Source of the DNA: RH-AL1 sp965198485
GTDB taxonomy: Bacteria > Pseudomonadota > Alphaproteobacteria > Rhizobiales > Beijerinckiaceae
Length of the DNA stretch: 64,000 bases
Reading direction: 5' to 3'
Assembly (NCBI GenBank): GCA_965198485.1
Contig: CBDAPQ010000005.1
Location: forward strand, 2,418,001-2,482,000
Part shown: positions 56,593 through 64,000 of the stretch, in pieces
How the letters are laid out: the number at the start of each line of letters is the position of its first letter
Numbering within the stretch: the stretch's first letter is position 1
The notes under the pieces: model-generated
Databases searched by the model: none
What the model was told of the DNA's origin: nothing
What the model saw: the letters and a program-made list of their open reading frames with translations, nothing else
Made by a program: the position numbers and the translations under genes

Positions 56593-58278
56593 ATGCCGGC
56601 GATGAGCGGACACGAGGCGGCCCAAGAGCCGCGCGAGAGCATGGAATTCGACGTGGTAATCGTCGGCGCGGGTCCCGCCGGGCTGGCCGCGGCCATTCGC
56701 CTGAAACAGCTCGCGCCGGACACATCGGTGGTGGTGATCGAGAAGGCCTCGGAGGTTGGCGCCCACATCCTGTCGGGTCTGGTCATGGACCCCTCGGCGC
56801 TGGACAAGCTGCTGCCGGACTGGCGCGGGGACGCGGAGCGCCCGCTCAAGACCGAGATGACCAGCGACACGTTTCTCTACCTGACGCAGAAGGGCAAGCT
56901 GCCGCTGCCTGGCGTCCTGATGCCCAAGATTCTGTCGAATCATGGCAATTTCATCGGCTCGCTCAGCGACGTGGCCAAATACCTCGGCGCCAAGGCCGAG
57001 GCGCTCGGCGTCGACATCTATCCCGGCTTCGCCGCCACAGAAATCCTCACCGGCGAGAACGGAGCAGTGGAAGGCGTCGCGACCGGCGACATGGGGATCG
57101 GCAAGAACGGCATGCCGACCTCCAACTTCACGCGCGGCATGGAACTGCGCGGGCGCTACACGCTCTTCGCCGAGGGCGCGCGCGGGTCGTTGACCAAGGT
57201 GCTCGGCAAGGACCACGATCTCTACGAAGGCGAGCCGCAGAAATACGGCATCGGGTTGAAGGAGTTGTGGCGCCTCGCCCCCGGCAAGCACAAGCCCGGC
57301 TTCATCCAGCACACCTTCGGCTGGCCGCTCGACAATTCAACCGGCGGCGGCTCCTTCATCTACCATTTCGGTGAGGACCGAGCGTCGATCGGCTTTGTCG
57401 TGCACCTGAACTACCAGAACCCGACGCTGTCGCCCTACGACGAGTTCCAGCGTTTCAAGACCCATCCGGCTATCGCGCCGATGCTGGAGGGCGGCGAGCG
57501 GCTGGTCTACGGTGCCCGCGCCATCACCGAGGGCGGCTGGCAGTCGGTGCCGCGCCTCGCCGTGCCGGGCGCGGCGTTGATCGGCTGCGCCGCCGGCTTC
57601 GTCAACGTGCCCCGGATCAAGGGCTCGCACAACGCGATCTGGTCGGGCATGCAGGCGGCCGAGGCATTGGTCGAGGCACTGGGCGCAGGGCGCTCGCATG
57701 ATGTGCTGACGAAATATGCAGAGGGTTGGCGCTCCTCGCCCATCGGCAAGGACCTGGAGCCGGTGCGCAACGTCAAGCCGCTGTGGTCGCGCTACGGCAC
57801 GCTCGGCGGCGTGGTGCTCGGCGGCCTCGACATGTGGACGAACGCGCTGGCGAAAGTCTCCGTCTTCGGCACGATGAAGCACGGCAAGGCCGACTGGCAG
57901 GCGACGAAGCCGCTGGCCCAGGTGCAGCCGCTGACCTATGCCCGGCCCGACGGCAAGCTGAGCTTCGACAAGGCGTCCTCGGTCTATCTCTCGGGCACCC
58001 AACACGAAGACAATCAGCCGCCGCACCTCGTGCTGGCCGATGCTTCCCTCCCGATCAAGCAGAACTTACCGGTCTACGGCGAGCCCGCCCGCCTGTACTG
58101 CCCGGCCGGCGTCTACGAGGTGGCCTATGCCGACGAAGCCGCGAGGACCGCCCCCCGCTTTGTAATCAACGCGCAGAACTGCGTGCATTGCAAGACGTGC
58201 GACATCAAGGATCCGGCGCAGAACATCACCTGGGTGCCGCCGGAAGGCGGCGGCGGCCCGAACTACTCGGGGATGTGA
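56593..58278 (+). CDS. Electron transfer flavoprotein-ubiquinone oxidoreductase
   Basis: A 561-residue membrane-associated flavoprotein that passes electrons from ETF to ubiquinone during fatty acid and amino acid oxidation. The FAD loop is VIVGAGPAGLAAAIRL; ubiquinone-site and membrane-helix region follow around 200-400 (WQSVPRLAVPGAALIG). The C-terminal 4Fe-4S site has CPAGVYEV and NAQNCVHCKTCDIKDP. A TTG at 56572 is possible; the ATG at 56593 is preferred. It would accept electrons from acyl-CoA dehydrogenases such as the one at 41247. Confidence 0.94.
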   Translation: MPAMSGHEAAQEPRESMEFDVVIVGAGPAGLAAAIRLKQLAPDTSVVVIEKASEVGAHILSGLVMDPSALDKLLPDWRGDAERPLKTEMTSDTFLYLTQKGKLPLPGVLMPKILSNHGNFIGSLSDVAKYLGAKAEALGVDIYPGFAATEILTGENGAVEGVATGDMGIGKNGMPTSNFTRGMELRGRYTLFAEGARGSLTKVLGKDHDLYEGEPQKYGIGLKELWRLAPGKHKPGFIQHTFGWPLDNSTGGGSFIYHFGEDRASIGFVVHLNYQNPTLSPYDEFQRFKTHPAIAPMLEGGERLVYGARAITEGGWQSVPRLAVPGAALIGCAAGFVNVPRIKGSHNAIWSGMQAAEALVEALGAGRSHDVLTKYAEGWRSSPIGKDLEPVRNVKPLWSRYGTLGGVVLGGLDMWTNALAKVSVFGTMKHGKADWQATKPLAQVQPLTYARPDGKLSFDKASSVYLSGTQHEDNQPPHLVLADASLPIKQNLPVYGEPARLYCPAGVYEVAYADEAARTAPRFVINAQNCVHCKTCDIKDPAQNITWVPPEGGGGPNYSGM

Positions 58279-58392
58279 ACCTGCTTCTCGTCTGCAGGCC
58301 GACACATCTGTCTCTTCTCGACAGCGCGACCCAGTCGCGCCGTGCTACGAGGCCTCGGCGGTCTGGACGACGGCCCAGCGAAGCGAGGCGAA

Positions 58393-58911
58393 ATGCGTCA
58401 GCATCTGATATCTGCTGTGATCCTGTTGGCGGCATGCATGTCGACGGCTCGCGCCGACGCCGCCGCGCCCGGCACGGCTTACGAGATCTTCTCCAAGAAC
58501 ACAGCGTTCCACATTACAGGCGACGACAGACTCGTCGTCTACGGAGTCGCCGACCCGGCGGTGACCGGCGTCGTATGCACCTTCACCGCGCCGGTAAAGG
58601 GCGGTTTTAAGAGCGCGCTCGGCTTCGCGGCACAGACCTCCGACGTGTCGCTGGCCTGCCGCCAAGTCGGACCGATCACGATCAACGAAAAGTTCGCGCA
58701 GGGCGACGACGCCTTCACCAAGAGCCGTTCTTTCTTTGCCAAGGAGCTGCACATCTCGCGGGGCTGCGACGCGACCTACAATGTGTTGATATACATGGCC
58801 TACACCGACAAGCTGATCGACGGCTCGCCCAAGAACTCGACTTCGAGCGTGCCGATCATGCCCTGGGGCGATGCCAAGGCGGTCGCAAAATGCGCGGACT
58901 TCCTGCGGTAA
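58393..58911 (+). CDS. creA: CreA family exported protein
   Basis: A 172-residue protein with a signal peptide (about 1-21, ending ARA). The CreA signature is present: DRLVVYGVADPAVTGVVC, TSDVSLACRQVGPI and SPKNSTSSVPIMPWG. Function of the family is not known. GAGGCGAA before the ATG at 58393. It follows ETF-QO by 114 bases. Confidence 0.85.
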   Translation: MRQHLISAVILLAACMSTARADAAAPGTAYEIFSKNTAFHITGDDRLVVYGVADPAVTGVVCTFTAPVKGGFKSALGFAAQTSDVSLACRQVGPITINEKFAQGDDAFTKSRSFFAKELHISRGCDATYNVLIYMAYTDKLIDGSPKNSTSSVPIMPWGDAKAVAKCADFLR

Positions 58912-59232
58912 AGCCGATTTTGGCAAGATGCAGCCGATGTCGTCTTCCCAGGTTGAGCAAGCGAAAGCCTTGGACCTTGACGTCGCGCTTGCTGGATTGG
59001 CCCGCCCTCTGGCAACCGCGTTGACATAGAGTTCGGCTTGTCTTCGGCGCATCGCGCGTCGGCAGACCTGGCGAGGGCTGCCTGACGACGCTCGGCGTTC
59101 TTTGGCTGCAGCGAGACGGCCTCGCGTTTGCCGCTTTTCCCGGCGCTTGGAACCTAGATCAAATGACCGATGTGCGGGCCAGCACTTCATTTCACCCCAA
59201 AAATTATGGTCTTCAAGCGTTGGCGGTGGTGG
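58912..59232. other. Intergenic stretch without a recognised gene
   Basis: This 321-bp gap lies between creA and the end of ppdK. A minus-strand reading rich in Arg (KRREKRQTRGRLAAAKERR) is open for some length but shows no start or recognisable family, so it is not called as a gene. No hairpin or repeat stood out. Confidence 0.4.
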
Positions 59233-61896
<2,664 letters not shown>

Positions 61897-61930
61897 CGGT
61901 CCGCCGTCCCCTTCGTGTCGCGGAGCGATA

Positions 61931-62512
61931 TCACGCGTGGGCGCGCAACCTCAATCCAAAGCCGACCCACATCACACCGGTAAAGACGAGATCGACGCCG
62001 AGCAGCGTGCCGAGAACGACGAGGCTGTTTGCCGGCCAGCCAAAAATCACGAGCAATCCGATAAGAGCCGTCACGAGGCCGCCTGCGATCACCATGGTGC
62101 GGGCATGGGAGTGCATGTGGGCGCCGATCCACGTGCGCATGCCGCCGGCAACGAGGAGCGCGCCGCCGAGCAACAGCGTCAGGATTGCGGCCACCGAAAG
62201 CGGCTGCGCCAGGGCAAAGGCGGCGGCCACGACGTAGAACAGGCCGGCGAGGATGAAGAGGATCTCGCGTCCCCATGTCTTCGAGTTCAGGCCCATCGAG
62301 ATCTCGCTGCCGCCCTTCACGACCATGAAGATGGCGACGATGTAGACCGTCGTGACGGTGGCGGTTACAACTAGACCCAGCGCGACGACTCCGAGCAGCA
62401 TCGCGAGAATGCCAATGCCCACGAACAGGCCCCAGCGATGGCGCAGCTTCTCCATCGCGGTACCGAGCGTGGCGCGTCTTGTGGCGGTCTGATCGGGCAA
62501 GGTGGACGGCAT
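61931..62512 (-). CDS. HdeD-family membrane protein (DUF308)
   Basis: A 193-residue protein with six hydrophobic helices in three pairs (LFVGIGILAMLLGVVALG, then YIVAIFMVVKGGSEI, then ILFILAGLFYVVAAAFAL and so on), the HdeD pattern. HdeD is linked to acid or stress response in enterics; here the role is not known. AAGAGAG before the ATG at 62512. Divergent from dxs; the 281-bp gap between them shows no gene. Confidence 0.85.
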   Translation of the reverse strand: MPSTLPDQTATRRATLGTAMEKLRHRWGLFVGIGILAMLLGVVALGLVVTATVTTVYIVAIFMVVKGGSEISMGLNSKTWGREILFILAGLFYVVAAAFALAQPLSVAAILTLLLGGALLVAGGMRTWIGAHMHSHARTMVIAGGLVTALIGLLVIFGWPANSLVVLGTLLGVDLVFTGVMWVGFGLRLRAHA

Positions 62513-62793
62513 GAGACTCTCTTGAGCGTTGCGGGACGGCTCGACCGCCTCTAGATAGGGTATGGCGACGTCCAAGGCTCGGACGCCCATTTACTTCTTT
62601 CGTCGTCACGTCTTGTGACGATTATGTCTCAATAGCTTGCGCCCTCGCGCGCTGCGTTGCTGCCGAGGAGGATCTTCGGTATTCAGCCCGATGGCCGTCC
62701 GCCAGCGTCGGCGCGCGTGTTCTTCACCTGATGATCGTCCCTGGCGGCGATCTCGGCCCGCCCTCGTGAGCGGTGCGAGCGAAAGAGGCGAAC

Positions 62794-64000
62794 GTGACGA
62801 AAACCTCGAAGACTCCTCTCCTCGACACGATTGTCACTCCAGCCGATCTCCGCAACTATCCCGAGAGTGACCTGCGGCAGATCGCGGACGAGCTGCGCGC
62901 AGAGACCATCGACGCCGTCTCGATCACCGGTGGCCATCTCGGCGCCGGCCTCGGTGTCGTCGAACTGACGGTCGCGCTCCATCACGTCTTCAACACGCCC
63001 GACGACCGCATCATATGGGACGTCGGGCATCAGGCCTATCCGCACAAGATCCTTACCGGGCGGCGCGACCGCATTCGCACACTGCGCAAAGGCGGCGGCC
63101 TTTCCGGTTTCACGAATCGCGGCGAGAGCGAGTTCGACCCCTTCGGGGCTGGCCATTCCTCGACTTCGATCTCGGCCGGTCTCGGCATGGCGGTGGCTAA
63201 TTCGCTTAACGGCGACGGCAAGTCGAACGTGGTGGCGGTGATCGGCGACGGCGCGATGTCGGCGGGTATGGCCTACGAGGCGATGAACAACGCCGGCGCG
63301 ATGCACGCCCGGCTCATCGTCATCCTCAACGACAACGAAATGTCGATTGCCCCGCCCGCCGGCGCGCTCTCGGCCTATCTCGCCCGCCTCGTGTCCGGCG
63401 GCGCCTACCGCACGGTGCGCGAGGCGGTCAAGCAGCTGGGACGCCATCTGCCGAAGTTCGTTTACGACCGCGCCCGCAAGACTGAGGAATTCGCCCGCAA
63501 CTTCTGGGCGGGCGGCACGATGTTTGAAGAGCTCGGGTTTTACTACGTAGGTCCGATCGACGGTCACAACCTTGATCACCTGCTTCCCGTGCTCAAAAAC
63601 GTGCGCGACGCCGAAACCGGGCCGATCCTCGTGCATGTCGTGACGAAGAAGGGCAAGGGTTACGCTCCGGCCGAGGAAAGCTACGAGAAGGGCCATGCCG
63701 TTGTACCCTTCGACGTGATTACCGGCACGCAGAACAAGCCCAAGGCCAATGCACCCTCCTTCACCAAGGTGTTCGCCGACGCGCTGATCGCCGAAGCCAA
63801 GGGTGACGACAAGATCGTCGCGATCACCGCCGCCATGCCCAACGGCACCGGCCTCGACCTCTTCGGCAAGACTTTTCCCGATCGCACCTTCGACGTCGGC
63901 ATCGCCGAGCAGCACGCCGTGACCTTCAGCGCCGGTCTGGCGACGGAGGGCTACAAGCCGTTCTGCGCGATCTACTCGACCTTCCTGCAGCGCGCCTACG
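62794..64000 (+). CDS. dxs: 1-deoxy-D-xylulose-5-phosphate synthase (3' end outside the window)
   Basis: The first 402 codons of a thiamine diphosphate enzyme that condenses pyruvate and glyceraldehyde 3-phosphate for the MEP isoprenoid pathway. Visible are DVGHQAYPHKILTGRRD, the ThDP motif VIGDGAMSAGMAYEAMNNAG, the NDNEMSIAPP loop and the transketolase-middle domain with DVGIAEQHAVTFSAGLA. GTG start at 62794 with AGAGG upstream. It uses the triose phosphate balanced by tpiA. Confidence 0.96.
   Translation, partial: MTKTSKTPLLDTIVTPADLRNYPESDLRQIADELRAETIDAVSITGGHLGAGLGVVELTVALHHVFNTPDDRIIWDVGHQAYPHKILTGRRDRIRTLRKGGGLSGFTNRGESEFDPFGAGHSSTSISAGLGMAVANSLNGDGKSNVVAVIGDGAMSAGMAYEAMNNAGAMHARLIVILNDNEMSIAPPAGALSAYLARLVSGGAYRTVREAVKQLGRHLPKFVYDRARKTEEFARNFWAGGTMFEELGFYYVGPIDGHNLDHLLPVLKNVRDAETGPILVHVVTKKGKGYAPAEESYEKGHAVVPFDVITGTQNKPKANAPSFTKVFADALIAEAKGDDKIVAITAAMPNGTGLDLFGKTFPDRTFDVGIAEQHAVTFSAGLATEGYKPFCAIYSTFLQRAY

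Overview
This 64 kb window is chromosomal DNA from a high-GC alphaproteobacterium. The order is uncertain; a rhizobial or rhodospirillal relative is plausible. Pointers are the cpa-type Tad pilus locus, the CarD / 7Fe-ferredoxin / S4-protein string, the electron-transfer-flavoprotein dehydrogenase next to a family-4-like uracil-DNA glycosylase, a 730-residue PurL and frequent GTG/TTG starts. No rRNA, tRNA or CRISPR array was recognised.

Layout. 1-5.6 kb: Tad pilus genes on the minus strand (flp pilin, cpaA, cpaB, cpaC, cpaD, start of cpaE) plus a divergent gene for a stand-alone copy of the secretin N-terminal domain. 5.6-6.5 kb: a complete IS5-family element whose TTA target duplication is the stop codon of the next gene. 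6.5-12.8 kb: sugar and glycan genes (phosphohexomutase, GT2 transferase, polytopic membrane protein, galE), with a decayed chemoreceptor-like gene split by an EthD gene. 12.9-16.6 kb: hemF, then a three-gene unit (NrtR-like Nudix regulator, SPFH protein, degenerate NAD kinase homologue) behind a 45-bp perfect palindrome. 16.7-34.7 kb: mainly housekeeping and transport genes (OxlT-type MFS, lysC, purL, a ParD antitoxin with a broken ParE toxin, FUSC, trpE, ppiD, tpiA, DHA2 MFS, rph, rdgB, GST, an ABC-2 exporter). 34.8-39.3 kb: carD with a long disordered extension, fdxA, an S4 protein lacking a normal start, an alpha/beta-hydrolase with Tyr in place of the nucleophile Ser, and proB. 39.3-42.7 kb: a tight four-gene operon for carrier protein, acyl-CoA dehydrogenase-like protein, amino acid:[carrier protein] ligase and a DUF1839-like protein. 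42.8-64 kb: a beta-hydroxyacid dehydrogenase with a periplasmic solute-binding protein, the Mrp ATPase, nudK-nadK, a YfhO-like membrane protein with a coupled exported partner, flavin enzymes, a radical SAM protein, a YpfJ-type metalloprotease, a degenerate uracil-DNA glycosylase, ETF-QO, creA, ppdK, hdeD and the 5' part of dxs.

The two most interesting systems are the aminoacyl-carrier-protein operon, whose ligase derives from an aminoacyl-tRNA synthetase fold and which probably hands a small amino acid to a dedicated carrier for oxidation or transfer, and the NrtR-SPFH-NADK-like unit, which looks like an NAD-metabolite-responsive membrane or stress module. Signs of recent change are the IS insertion, the parE frameshifts, two gene remnants (chemoreceptor-like and 2Fe-2S molybdo-hydroxylase small subunit) and the S4 gene that lost its 5' end.
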